A DNA stretch of 64,000 nucleotides from UBA8904 sp964443625. GTDB lineage: Bacteria; Desulfobacterota; Syntrophia; Syntrophales; Smithellaceae. Position 1 is the first letter of the stretch; the number at the start of each line of letters is the position of its first letter. This document shows positions 36,369-45,433 of the stretch, piece by piece. The translations under genes and the position numbers were made by a program. A model generated the notes under the pieces. That model was not told the origin of the DNA, searched no databases, and saw only the letters and a list, made by a program, of their open reading frames with translations. The stretch spans positions 24,886 to 88,885 of the forward strand of contig CAYUDM010000006.1 of the NCBI GenBank assembly GCA_964443625.1, given 5' to 3'.

Positions 36369-36383
36369 GTATAATTTCGCACC
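36354..36383. repeat. inverted repeat between divergent yceD and gltX
   Basis: GGTGCG (36354-36359) and CGCACC (36378-36383) flank an 18-base AT-rich core that contains the yceD -35 element. Could be an operator or chance. Confidence 0.35.
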
Positions 36384-36400
36384 CTTAAACCATATTGAGC

Positions 36401-36430
36401 TTGACAAAAACGGGGACGCAATCCTATAGA
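36401..36430 (+). promoter_or_regulatory. sigma70-like promoter of gltX
   Basis: TTGACA (36401-36406), 18-base spacer, TATAGA (36425-36430), 25 bases before the ATG. Confidence 0.65.
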
Positions 36431-36455
36431 ACGTCAAAAAATTCAAGGGAATTGT

Positions 36456-37862
36456 ATGACCTCAACCATTCGCACCCGTTTCGCCCCGTCTCCCACAGGG
36501 TATTTGCACATTGGCGGCGCCAGAACCGCCCTTTTCAACTGGCTTTTCGCACGCCACACTGGCGGCCGGTTCGTTTTGCGCATCGAAGACACGGATCAGC
36601 AGCGCTCCACGGACGAATCGACACAAGCGATTCTCGACGCCATGACCTGGATGGGGCTCACTTGGGACGAAGGCCCCTTTTTTCAGGCCGAACGCGTCGG
36701 TCTGCACCGCGACATGGTTTTGAAGCTGGTTGCTGAAGGCAAAGCTTACTACTGCACCTGTACACCCGAAGAGCTAGAAAACAAACGCAAAGCGGCTCTG
36801 GCCGAAGGCCGCAAACCCAAGTACGACGGCACCTGCCGAAACAAAAATCTCAAGAAAACGCCCGGCAGCGTGGTGAGATTCCGGGGCGCCGAAACGGGTA
36901 TCACGATCGTTGAAGACCTCGTCAAGGGCAACATCAGTTTTAATAACGAAGAGCTCGATGATCTGATTATTGAACGGGCCGACGGCTATCCGACTTATAA
37001 CTTTGCCGTGGTTGTCGATGACGCGCTCATGAATATCACCCACGTCATCCGCGGTGACGATCACGTCAACAACACGCCGCGCCAGATTCTGATGTATCAG
37101 GCGCTCGGTTTTGACGTGCCGAAATTCGCCCACGTTCCGATGATTCTGGGCTCGGATAAAACCCGCTTAAGCAAGCGCCACGGCGCGACCTCCGTCATGG
37201 CCTACAAGGAGATGGGCTATCTTCCCGAAGCGTTGGTCAACTATCTGGTCCGTCTGGGCTGGTCGCACGGAGATCAGGAAATCTTTTCACTTGGCGAGCT
37301 GGTTGACTTATTCAGACTCGACGCCGTCGGCAAATCACCGGCCGTGTTCAATCCCGAGAAACTTTTGTGGCTCAACGCGCATTATATCAAGGAAGCCGAT
37401 ACGCGCCGCCTGGTCGAAGACATGAAGCCGCTTTGGCCTGCCGAAGCCCAAGACCAAGGCGACGACTTCCTGAAAAAAATCATTGCGGATCTTCAGCCGC
37501 GCGTCAAAACGCTTGTCGAAATGGCCTCCGCCGCCGGTTTTTACTTTGAGGACAACGTTTTATACGACCCGGAAGCAGCCGGAAAATTTCTCACGGCGGA
37601 TATCGCCGATCATCTGAAGGCACTGGCGGCAGCTATTGAAGCGGTTGAACCCTTCAATAAAGACGGCATTGAATCCTTCCTTAAGGACTTTATCGAAAAA
37701 AGAGGCATTAAATTCAAGGTCATCGCACAGCCGTTGAGAATCGCTCTGACGGGAAAGACGGTCAGCCCCGGCATCGACGAAGTCATGGCCACGCTGGGAC
37801 AAAGCCGTGTGATGGGGAGGATCAATGATGCGCTTTCGTTTATTGAAAGCCGGCCGTCTTAA
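36456..37862 (+). CDS. gltX: glutamyl-tRNA synthetase
   Basis: A 468-residue class I synthetase charging tRNA-Glu. HIGGARTALFNWLFA holds the HIGH motif and TRLSKRHGATSV the KMSKS-type loop. Length is standard. A tRNA-Glu gene lies 146 bases downstream on the same strand, an apt pairing. Whether this enzyme also charges tRNA-Gln cannot be read from here. Confidence 0.97.
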   Translation: MTSTIRTRFAPSPTGYLHIGGARTALFNWLFARHTGGRFVLRIEDTDQQRSTDESTQAILDAMTWMGLTWDEGPFFQAERVGLHRDMVLKLVAEGKAYYCTCTPEELENKRKAALAEGRKPKYDGTCRNKNLKKTPGSVVRFRGAETGITIVEDLVKGNISFNNEELDDLIIERADGYPTYNFAVVVDDALMNITHVIRGDDHVNNTPRQILMYQALGFDVPKFAHVPMILGSDKTRLSKRHGATSVMAYKEMGYLPEALVNYLVRLGWSHGDQEIFSLGELVDLFRLDAVGKSPAVFNPEKLLWLNAHYIKEADTRRLVEDMKPLWPAEAQDQGDDFLKKIIADLQPRVKTLVEMASAAGFYFEDNVLYDPEAAGKFLTADIADHLKALAAAIEAVEPFNKDGIESFLKDFIEKRGIKFKVIAQPLRIALTGKTVSPGIDEVMATLGQSRVMGRINDALSFIESRPS

Positions 37863-38007
37863 TCTCTGCAGGCGGCGCCGTCGGGCAGTTTCACCTTGAC
37901 ATTTTACAGGGTTTTGACTAATGATCGCCTTCACCCGTAACTGGGGACGGCGATCCAGGATAGCATTCCGGATCTTGTCGGATTGAAACTATAGACCAGC
38001 CCAAAAT

Positions 38008-38082
38008 GGTCCCATCGTCTAGTGGTTAGGACGCTGGCCTCTCACGCCGGAAACCGGGGTTCAAGTCCCCGTGGGACTACCA
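38008..38082 (+). tRNA. tRNA-Glu (anticodon CTC)
   Basis: 75 bases folding into a full cloverleaf: acceptor GGTCCCA/TGGGACT, anticodon stem CTGGC/GCCGG with loop CTCTCAC (anticodon CTC, reads GAG), T stem CGGGG/CCCCG with TTCAAGT, and an encoded CCA. A possible promoter (TTGACA 37896, TAATGA 37919) lies upstream. Confidence 0.95.
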
Positions 38083-38112
38083 AATTAAGAAATTTCGGGG
38101 ATTAACTTACGG

Positions 38113-38151
38113 AAAAGGGATTGGCCGGATGAAAAGGCCAATCCCTTTTTT
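38113..38151. terminator. bidirectional terminator
   Basis: Stem AAAAGGGATTGGCC (38113-38126) with GGCCAATCCCTTTT (38136 on), T run on the plus side and a matching run on the other. It serves the tRNA-Glu and the convergent SPFH gene. Confidence 0.88.
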
Positions 38152-38155
38152 GAGA

Positions 38156-38962
38156 TTATTTCTGTTTATCTACCTGAATAAACGGCACGGCGCCGCCGGT
38201 CACATTGGGCAGCTTGCCGTCCCATTTCTCGATGGCTCTCATCTGGGCTTCAATCTGACGAAGCTGAATCAGTTCCGCAGAGATCACCTGGCGCTGCAAA
38301 CGCAGCGATTCGGCCTCAGCTTTAGCGGATGTTATTTTCTGTTCGGCTTCAACTTTGATGCGTTCCAGATCCCGCTTGGCGCGAAGCGCGTTTTGCTCAG
38401 CAGTCTGCTTCGACTCGATGGCTCTGTTGAATTCCGCCGAAAATTCAAAATCCGTCACGGACAGTTCCACAATGATAATCCCGTAAATGCTTAACCGGTC
38501 CCGCAGAAAATCGCGCACTTCGGTTTTAAGGGTTTCGCGCTTGGTGATAAGTTCCTCCGCCGTGTAACGCGCTGCAGCAGCCTTGAAGCTCTCCTTGACG
38601 GCGGGATCGATCACGCGATCATTATAACCGAGTCCGATGTTGGCATACATCTCACCGACATTTTCCGGAACAAGACTGTAATTGAGCACCATGGTGGTCT
38701 GCACGGTCTGCAGGTCACGGCTGGCGGCTTCGGTCTTGGTGGTGGTTTTCTGAACCCGGACGCTCAGATGCACGACGTCTTCGGCAAACGGAATTTTGAA
38801 GTGCGGCCCCGGATCAACCACCCGGTTGACTTCTCCGAATCGCAGCACGATGCCTCGATCGCCTGCCTCCACGCTGAAATAACTCGATATTAAAAGCAGC
38901 AGGATGAAGATCCCGATGATCCCGCCGAACATCACTTTTCCCGGTATTTTCTGTCCATTCAT
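38156..38962 (-). CDS. SPFH/prohibitin-family membrane protein
   Basis: About 268 residues: one N-terminal membrane segment (GGIIGIFILLLLISSYF), then an SPFH domain (VEAGDRGIVLRFGEVNRVVDPGPHFKIPF) and a long charged helix rich in Ala/Glu/Lys. Resembles HflC/prohibitins, scaffolds that gather membrane proteases or other complexes. No hflK partner adjoins it. ATG at 38962 follows GGAGGG at about 10 bases; the ATG at 38980 lacks a ribosome site. Confidence 0.88.
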   Translation of the reverse strand: MNGQKIPGKVMFGGIIGIFILLLLISSYFSVEAGDRGIVLRFGEVNRVVDPGPHFKIPFAEDVVHLSVRVQKTTTKTEAASRDLQTVQTTMVLNYSLVPENVGEMYANIGLGYNDRVIDPAVKESFKAAAARYTAEELITKRETLKTEVRDFLRDRLSIYGIIIVELSVTDFEFSAEFNRAIESKQTAEQNALRAKRDLERIKVEAEQKITSAKAEAESLRLQRQVISAELIQLRQIEAQMRAIEKWDGKLPNVTGGAVPFIQVDKQK

Positions 38963-39081
38963 ATTGTCATTTCCCTCCATTTTTTATTCGTGCGTGTTGA
39001 ATTCTTTGTATTCCCGACCACATGGCGGTATCGAGAAATCGACGAAACTTTGCACCAACTTAATCAGAAATGTCTGTTGTG

Positions 39082-39372
39082 TCAATCAATATCGGTCACG
39101 CAATAAAATGCGAGCCGCGAAAGCTTGCGGGCTTTAGGAAGTTTTTTAATTTCAATTTCCAGCCGAAGCGCTTGGGAACGGTTCATGGGAAGGCTTGCTA
39201 AAAGCAGCGTTACCGGCCGCCTGGACCGGGTATATCTGGATGCCGTGCCTTTCTGGTGGGCAGAAAGACGCCTGTCCAGGCAGGTTGTGACGCCGGTATA
39301 CAGGGTATTGTCAGCGCAACACAGGATATAGACTCGCCATTGGCAATTCTTTTTTTCAATCTGTTTCGCCAT
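39082..39372 (-). CDS. GIY-YIG nuclease-domain protein (UPF0213 type)
   Basis: A 96-residue stand-alone GIY-YIG domain: WRVYILCCADNTLYTGVT, then DRRLSAHQKGTASRYT, and a C-terminal ALRLEIEIKKLPKARK. Small proteins of this type are common, with unclear roles in DNA processing. The ATG at 39372 keeps AAGGCGGTG as its ribosome site. Confidence 0.88.
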   Translation of the reverse strand: MAKQIEKKNCQWRVYILCCADNTLYTGVTTCLDRRLSAHQKGTASRYTRSRRPVTLLLASLPMNRSQALRLEIEIKKLPKARKLSRLAFYCVTDID

Positions 39373-39506
39373 CACCGCCTTTTTATACTATAAGTCTGCG
39401 CTCATTGCCACGGGAAGGCAATGTTTCGTACTTATGCTTTGACCAATCCGCACGCACGTGTTAAGGCAGGCGCTCGTCCCCAAAGAAGACGAGCAAAGGA
39501 GTCTTT

Positions 39507-40406
39507 ATGCTGAATTTCCTGCCGGCCCACCTGCTGGGTCTGATCGCTTTTTTTTTGTTGATGCTTAACGTGCTCTTCTGGGTGCCCATCTTATTTGCCG
39601 CTTCTTTTTTAAAACTGGCCTTGCCTCCCTTTCGGGGTCCCATCGGCAGATTCATTTTATGGATCGCCGAGAACTGGATTTCCGGAAATGGTCTTTGGAT
39701 GGCGCTCACTCAGAAAACTCAATGGGATGTCAGAGGGCTCGACAACCTCGACTACAACGGATGGTACCTCATCGTTGCCAACCATCAGTCGTGGGCGGAT
39801 ATTTTTATCATGCAGAAGTTGCTGAACCGCCGCATTCCGCTGATGAAGTTTTTTCTCAAACAGGAGCTGATTTGGGTGCCGCTAATGGGACTGGCCTGGT
39901 GGGCGCTGGATTTTCCCTTCCTGCGCCGCCACAGCGCCGACTATCTTAAAAAGCATCCGGACCAGCGGGGCAAGGATTTTGAAACCACACGCCGGGCCTG
40001 TGCCAAGTTTTCACTGGTTCCAACCAGCGTGATGAATTTCCTCGAGGGAACACGGTTTTCCAAAGCCAAGCATCTCGCTCAAGGGCGGCCCTATCGTCAT
40101 CTGCTCAAACCCAAAGCGGGCGGCATTGCTCTGGCGATGGGCGTGCTGGGCGATAAATTTCAGTCCTTGCTTAACATTACCATTGTATATCCCGACGGTG
40201 CTCCGACTTTCTGGGGGTTTTTGTGCGGCCGCGTCAGGCGTGTCATCGTGCGTGTTTCCGCAATCGACATTCCGCGGCATCTTCTGGCGGGAGACTATGA
40301 AGGGGACAAAACTTTCCAGGGTGCTTTTCAGCAGTGGGTACAGGTGTTGTGGCTGGAGAAAGACGAGCAGATTGACATGCTTTTGCGGGAAGCCGAAAGC
40401 GTGTAG
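39507..40406 (+). CDS. membrane acyltransferase (LPLAT family, YihG-like)
   Basis: A 299-residue protein with an N-terminal membrane segment (residues ~10-35) and an acyltransferase domain: VANHQSWADI carries the HxxxxD catalytic pair and FLEGTRFS the acceptor-phosphate motif. Likely transfers an acyl chain to a lysophospholipid or glycerol phosphate. AAAGGAG precedes the ATG. A perfect 11-bp inverted repeat (40387-40397/40409-40419) spans its stop and may end transcription. Confidence 0.88.
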   Translation: MLNFLPAHLLGLIAFFLLMLNVLFWVPILFAASFLKLALPPFRGPIGRFILWIAENWISGNGLWMALTQKTQWDVRGLDNLDYNGWYLIVANHQSWADIFIMQKLLNRRIPLMKFFLKQELIWVPLMGLAWWALDFPFLRRHSADYLKKHPDQRGKDFETTRRACAKFSLVPTSVMNFLEGTRFSKAKHLAQGRPYRHLLKPKAGGIALAMGVLGDKFQSLLNITIVYPDGAPTFWGFLCGRVRRVIVRVSAIDIPRHLLAGDYEGDKTFQGAFQQWVQVLWLEKDEQIDMLLREAESV

Positions 40407-40438
40407 CCTTCGGCTTCCCGTTTGGACGAATTTATTCT

Positions 40439-41737
40439 CTATGCGGCCTGCATAGCGCGTCCCGGCCACCCACTCAAACTGCGACCCGTGCGACCCGGAA
40501 CTCTACGATCATTACGTTGCGATGATGAAGGTTTTCCGGACGAGGAATATTTTCTGTCGGTATTCGGTCTTCCCGATCGATACGACGATCTAGGGCCGTT
40601 GTCTTTGGCGCCAGATGACTGTTCGGTAAACCCTTCCACCTTTTGGTATTCGATATTTTCTCCCAGCAGATTTCTCAAGGACCGCATCAGATCTCCGTCA
40701 TGGGCCGTAACAAAACTCAGCGCGTCGCCCGTTTTGCAGGCGCGCCCTGTCCGGCCGATGCGGTGGGTGTAAGCATCGAGCGTATCGGGCATGTCATAGT
40801 TGATGACATGGGACACCCGGCAAACGTCAATGCCGCGCGCGGCGATGTCCGTGGCAACCATCACGTCGAACCGTCCGTCCCGGAAACCATCAAGCGACTG
40901 CTTGCGTTTGCCCTGTGTGAGATTGCCGTGCAGGGACGTCACCTTGCGGCCGGAGCGTTCAAGCTGACCGGCCAGCGTCTTGGCACGCGACTTGGTTTTT
41001 GTGAAAACCAGCACTGAGCCGGTGGAGGTCTTTTCGAGAATGTCCTTCAAAAGATCTGTTTTTCTGTCGAGATTCACCGGATAGAATGCGTGACGAACTG
41101 TTTCCGCAGGCGCCGTGTGCCCGATCTGAATATGAACAGGACTGGAAAGCAAATTGTCTGCAAGGCTCCGGATTTCTTTGGGCATGGTCGCAGAAAACAG
41201 CAGATTCTGACGCTTGGCAGGCAGGTGACTGATGATGCGGCGAATATCCGGCAAAAAGCCCATATCGAACATATGATCGGCCTCATCCAGCACCAGGATT
41301 TCCACCTCAGACAAATTCACGGTGCCGCGCTCAATGTGATCGAGCAGTCGTCCCGGACAAGCGGATATAATTTCCACCCGGGAGCGCAGCTTATCAATCT
41401 GATGATAAATGCTGACGCCGCCGTAAATGGATGCGGCGCGCAGACCGGTTTTGCGACCCAGCGCGCAAATTGCGTCATGCGTCTGCTGGGAAAGCTCCCG
41501 TGTGGGCGCGATGATAAGAGCGCGGACAACGCCCCGTCGGCCTTGCATCAATCGTTGCAGAATCGGCAAAGCGAAGGCAGCCGTCTTTCCGGTACCCGTC
41601 TGGGCCAACCCCATGACATCCCGGCCTTCCAAAACCGGCGGGATGGCCTGGATCTGAATCGGCGTGGGTTCTTTGTATCCCGCCGCGTTTACGCCGGCGA
41701 GGATTTTTTCATTCAACATTAACTTTTCAAAACTCAT
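40439..41737 (-). CDS. DEAD-box RNA helicase (RhlE type)
   Basis: A 432-residue ATP-dependent RNA helicase. Q motif (GYKEPTPIQ), motif I AQTGTGKTAAF, DEAD box (LVLDEADHMFDMGF), motif III (FSATMP) and motif VI (HRIGRTGR) are all present. The tail is short, basic and Ser/Arg-rich, as in RhlE. The start MSFEKLML at 41737 is preferred over an upstream ATG. Confidence 0.95.
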   Translation of the reverse strand: MSFEKLMLNEKILAGVNAAGYKEPTPIQIQAIPPVLEGRDVMGLAQTGTGKTAAFALPILQRLMQGRRGVVRALIIAPTRELSQQTHDAICALGRKTGLRAASIYGGVSIYHQIDKLRSRVEIISACPGRLLDHIERGTVNLSEVEILVLDEADHMFDMGFLPDIRRIISHLPAKRQNLLFSATMPKEIRSLADNLLSSPVHIQIGHTAPAETVRHAFYPVNLDRKTDLLKDILEKTSTGSVLVFTKTKSRAKTLAGQLERSGRKVTSLHGNLTQGKRKQSLDGFRDGRFDVMVATDIAARGIDVCRVSHVINYDMPDTLDAYTHRIGRTGRACKTGDALSFVTAHDGDLMRSLRNLLGENIEYQKVEGFTEQSSGAKDNGPRSSYRSGRPNTDRKYSSSGKPSSSQRNDRRVPGRTGRSLSGWPGRAMQAA

Positions 41738-42053
41738 TTTATTCCTTATCTTTTTATGGCAGCCAGCGACCGTCATTATGAAATCCATACACCCTTGTCG
41801 GACTGGCCGGAACTTCTTTCATCGTAAACGCCGGAATCGGCGGAAAAAAGTCTCCAACACGGCATGTCGTCTGGATTCTAATTCGCTTAGCGGGATTTCC
41901 TTAACAAATTTCTGCTGAAGAAAGGTGGGAAGGTCATTGATCGCTATTTCGCTAGGTCTAATACCGGTAATGCGGCTAAATAGCAAGCAATATCTTTAAC
42001 TTTATTTATACAGGGCGGAAGCGGTTTAAAACCGCCTCCACCCTGAAATAGGT
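41738..42053. other. intergenic region with hairpins
   Basis: No gene is seen. It holds an imperfect dyad at 41943-41984 (GCTATTT/AAATAGC arms) and a GC-rich hairpin at about 42012-42044 (AGCGGTTT/AAACCGC core). The second lies just after the stop of the next minus-strand gene but has no T run. Confidence 0.4.
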
Positions 42054-43823
42054 TTAAAGGGGAACGGATATGGCCTGGGATGCGACGATGTACCAGGTAA
42101 TGAACAACGCGTTGATCAAAGCGCCCGGATAGATGAGCCCCGTTTTTTCATAGAAGTAAGTCGAAATGAACGTCACGATGACAAACAACGGCAGTACCTG
42201 GATGGCGACAATCGCATAGAGAATCAATTGAGGATCGGGGACGACTCCCAATGGCTTACCGGCAAACAGAGGAAGATACATCCCCAAAAGTAAAAGGAAA
42301 TATCCCAGCGAGGTGACGATGACGGCTTTGGTCATTCTGCCCTTGAGAGATCCGGCAGCCGATCGAAGCTGTCCATGCAGAGCAACAGCGAAGACCAGAT
42401 AGAACAGCAGGAAGGGGATGACGTAGCGAAGCGCAATTTTGAAATGCGTAAGCCCCATCGGTTTAAGCTGCATGATCCAGAAACGGTAATCCACGGTAAA
42501 CAGTGCGCTTACAATGACAACCGACAGATAGGCCACGCCAATGACGATGACGGCCAGAAGGACAGACAGGATGATTTTTTTACCGGTCGCGCCACCCGCG
42601 TCTCTCAAACCGTAGGACACGGCATTGCCCCCCTTCTTGCGATTAAACAGATGCCAGATCAAAAATAACACCAGTGAAATAATCATGTTAATCATCAGCC
42701 AGAAGACCAGCGTGTTGGTCACCTGCTGCGGGAAAAGCCAGGAGGCTTTAAATGCCAGATTCCCGATCCCGTTTAATATGAAATAGGATGCCGGAGCGAT
42801 CAGCATCATCAACAGGGCCCCTACCAACCAGGTGACACCTGTTGCGGGTTTCGGGTTTTGCGGTGCTTCTCTCAACGCGGCAAAAAACCGGCTTTGCAAA
42901 AGCAGTCCGCCCAGGGCAAAGATGAAAAGCAGGCATCCCAGCAAGCTAATCAGCGTGGCAATTTCTTTCCAATACCAGATTTGACTGGAGGCGGGAATTG
43001 CCCGGACCTCTCCCAGCGTTTTCTGAAACCATTCAATGGCATAGCCGATCGCGCTGCACGACAGGTGGTCGCCGGGGTGAGTCGTCTCCGGCTGATAAAG
43101 AACCCTCGCGGTGCCTTCTTCGATGGAGCCGTAAATACGTCCCGGTTCAACGGATTCTTCCGTTCCGAATACTTTCTTGAGAGCGTCGCTATGGACCACA
43201 TCACGTGCAATCGGCACTTCCCACATCAGAATGGAAAATTCATCGTAGGTACTGAAAATAACGGCAAGATTTTTTGGAAATGTCGGAGAGCCCGGAATCG
43301 GAACATATTTTGAAGAATATTTTGTTCCTGTGGACGATCCAGCCAAAACGATGGAGCGGTAGTCATTGGGCAGGGTCGCGGCGGCAATGACGGAAGCCCA
43401 TCCGCCCATGGAGTGACCCTCCAGACCGATTTTTGACTGATCCACAAAATCAAGGCTTTTTAAGTAGGCAAGTCCATCTATGGCGCCGTAGCCTCCCGCG
43501 CCGACGGGCGGATCGGAATAGCCGTGTCCGGACTGATCCAACGCCAAAACCACCCAGCCGCGGCGCGCAAATTCAATAGCAAAACCAGACTGGGTCTCTC
43601 GTGTATTGATATAGCCATGGATCGCTTGAATGGCAGGCGCAGGAGTTTCCGGCGTGGCATTTTGCGGCACATACAAAAGTGCGCTTAGCGTCCTGCCGTC
43701 TTGCGCCTGAATGCGAACGTCCCGAATGTCAATCCGGCCGAAGTCCTTTTGAACCTGATTGGCCACGACGGCGCCCAACACCATCATAACAACACTGATT
43801 ACAATAAACCATTTTCCTTTCAT
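42054..43823 (-). CDS. alpha/beta hydrolase fused to a multi-pass membrane domain
   Basis: A 589-residue protein. One membrane segment at residues ~5-22, an extracytoplasmic alpha/beta hydrolase (nucleophile elbow GHSMGG, Ser138; a likely catalytic His in the ETTHPGDH segment), then about eight hydrophobic segments from residue ~290 to the end. The hydrolase would face the periplasm. The fusion is uncommon and substrate is unknown; an ester or peptide of the envelope is only a guess. It is monocistronic in appearance. Confidence 0.75.
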   Translation of the reverse strand: MKGKWFIVISVVMMVLGAVVANQVQKDFGRIDIRDVRIQAQDGRTLSALLYVPQNATPETPAPAIQAIHGYINTRETQSGFAIEFARRGWVVLALDQSGHGYSDPPVGAGGYGAIDGLAYLKSLDFVDQSKIGLEGHSMGGWASVIAAATLPNDYRSIVLAGSSTGTKYSSKYVPIPGSPTFPKNLAVIFSTYDEFSILMWEVPIARDVVHSDALKKVFGTEESVEPGRIYGSIEEGTARVLYQPETTHPGDHLSCSAIGYAIEWFQKTLGEVRAIPASSQIWYWKEIATLISLLGCLLFIFALGGLLLQSRFFAALREAPQNPKPATGVTWLVGALLMMLIAPASYFILNGIGNLAFKASWLFPQQVTNTLVFWLMINMIISLVLFLIWHLFNRKKGGNAVSYGLRDAGGATGKKIILSVLLAVIVIGVAYLSVVIVSALFTVDYRFWIMQLKPMGLTHFKIALRYVIPFLLFYLVFAVALHGQLRSAAGSLKGRMTKAVIVTSLGYFLLLLGMYLPLFAGKPLGVVPDPQLILYAIVAIQVLPLFVIVTFISTYFYEKTGLIYPGALINALFITWYIVASQAISVPL

Positions 43824-44053
43824 AGAGCCTCCCTTTTTATGAATCCCCCTGAAACATAAAAAACGGGGATGGAATACTGATTACTAAATCCGTTTTTCTG
43901 AAATGTTGTATAAGTGGAACAGCGCGGAATTATTACTCCACGCGTAGATACGAAAGGCAGAGACGTCGATCAAGACGTCCATTTTATTTCAGGAGAGATA
44001 AAATACTTCTCGACACCAAACCGTTAATGATGCGAGGCGCTTCCAGGCAAAAC

Positions 44054-45118
44054 CTATTTTTTTTCAAAGCCTACGGCATCAACCGACATTTTGAAAATTC
44101 CGGCCGGTTCCCGGGGGAAGACGACCATGAAAGGCACCTTCTCGTTGGGTAAAACGTTACGTTTCGCCGTCGCCTGGTTTTGCAGCGCGGAAACAAGCCT
44201 TCCGGAGTCAAAGCTCTCTATCTGCTCGTCCGTCAGAAGATTTCCGGCCAACACCGTCATGGTGGACAGTGACTTCCCCTGGTCATCGTAGAGTTGAGCG
44301 GCAATACTGATTCTGGAAATTGTATTTGCCGAAGCATTCTCCGCCATGCCCTCAATCACCCGGATGCTTTTTTTCAATGATTTATTGAGGACCAGACGCT
44401 GACGCACATCCCGGATTTTGACTTCTTCCACAGCCGACTGCGACCCGCCACCCGTGGCTCCGAAATATTGTCCAACCGAGGGTACCGCGGATCGGATCCA
44501 GTCGAGTGTTTTTTGTCCGCGATCAGGATAGATCCAGAGATATCCGGCAATGACGAAAAGCAAAACTAAAAAGATCACCAGCACGGTCAGCCCCACGCGA
44601 ACCCCGGATTTTTGTTTTGGCGAAAAATCGTATCGGGCATCCCGGGCCGCCTTCTTTTCCGGTATCACAATGCCCTTTCCCAATGGTTCCTCTCCGGATT
44701 TCTCGTCTTCCGGCGGTTTTGGAAAATCCAGTTTCGCATCGAATTGCTTTGACTGGCTGACGGTAGTTTCTTTCTTCGTAAAGCTCGGCACGGGTATTTT
44801 GGGCAAGCCCTGATCTGACGATTTGGCGAAAAAATCATGGGATTCAGGGGAAATGATGGCATCTTTTTTGAACGTTGTTTCCCGCTGACTTTCTTTGCTT
44901 TCCGGGGAAATTGCAAGGGAAGGGGGCGGAATTATTTCTTTCTCCGCCGGAATTTCCGGTTCGAATTCGGGCTCAAAATGAAGAAATTCTTCCGGCTTTC
45001 CGGACGGGGGTGTCTGCTGCGCGACGGGGGGCGATTCCGTATCAACGATGGTGGATAAGAAAACGTCCAGTTCCTGTTTCTCGCGCCTCAAATCAAACAA
45101 TTCGCTTTTTTTATCCAT
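44054..45118 (-). CDS. DUF3426-like single-pass membrane protein
   Basis: A 354-residue protein: a Pro/Glu-rich cytoplasmic half (1-170), one membrane segment (about 174-196, VGLTVLVIFLVLLFVIAGYLW), then a domain like DUF3426 (residues ~225-350: IRVIEGMAENASANTISRISIAAQLYD, ending FPREPAGIFKMSVDAVGFEKK). Such proteins often carry an N-terminal zinc ribbon; here a separate zinc-ribbon gene lies just upstream. Last gene of the MglA/roadblock operon. Function unknown. Confidence 0.65.
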   Translation of the reverse strand: MDKKSELFDLRREKQELDVFLSTIVDTESPPVAQQTPPSGKPEEFLHFEPEFEPEIPAEKEIIPPPSLAISPESKESQRETTFKKDAIISPESHDFFAKSSDQGLPKIPVPSFTKKETTVSQSKQFDAKLDFPKPPEDEKSGEEPLGKGIVIPEKKAARDARYDFSPKQKSGVRVGLTVLVIFLVLLFVIAGYLWIYPDRGQKTLDWIRSAVPSVGQYFGATGGGSQSAVEEVKIRDVRQRLVLNKSLKKSIRVIEGMAENASANTISRISIAAQLYDDQGKSLSTMTVLAGNLLTDEQIESFDSGRLVSALQNQATAKRNVLPNEKVPFMVVFPREPAGIFKMSVDAVGFEKK

Positions 45119-45165
45119 TCACGTATCCTCTGTCAGATTGTTGCCCAATGGATTTACCCGCAGGA

Positions 45166-45342
45166 TTAAACCTTGCCGGATGGTTGGTTCTCCTCTTCGC
45201 TGCCATTTTGAGGAGCGCTTTGCTGAGATGAAATTCTGATGATTTCGTTGCAGGACCTGCATATAAAAATCATCGGGGCGCTCTCGATTTCCTCAGGTTC
45301 AATGATATAACGCTCGCCACATTCCTCACAGAATATTATCAT
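45166..45342 (-). CDS. 58-residue zinc-ribbon protein
   Basis: A small open frame with start at 45342 and stop at 45166. It begins MIIFCEECGERYIIEPEEIE and has a second pair, CRSC, about 20 residues later, giving CxxC-x19-CxxC, as in the MJ0042-type zinc finger that usually leads DUF3426 proteins. It is followed after 47 bases by the DUF3426-like gene, so the two look like a split version of one protein. The tail is polar (SSQQSAPQNGSEEENQPSG). Confidence 0.7.
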   Translation of the reverse strand: MIIFCEECGERYIIEPEEIESAPMIFICRSCNEIIRISSQQSAPQNGSEEENQPSGKV

Positions 45343-45433
45343 ACCACTTTTTGCTCTTCTTTCTCCCGATGCCCAGGCTTTCCCGCCGACAAACCGGAAG
45401 CCCGGCCGTTTTTAGCATTGAGACCTTTAAAAA

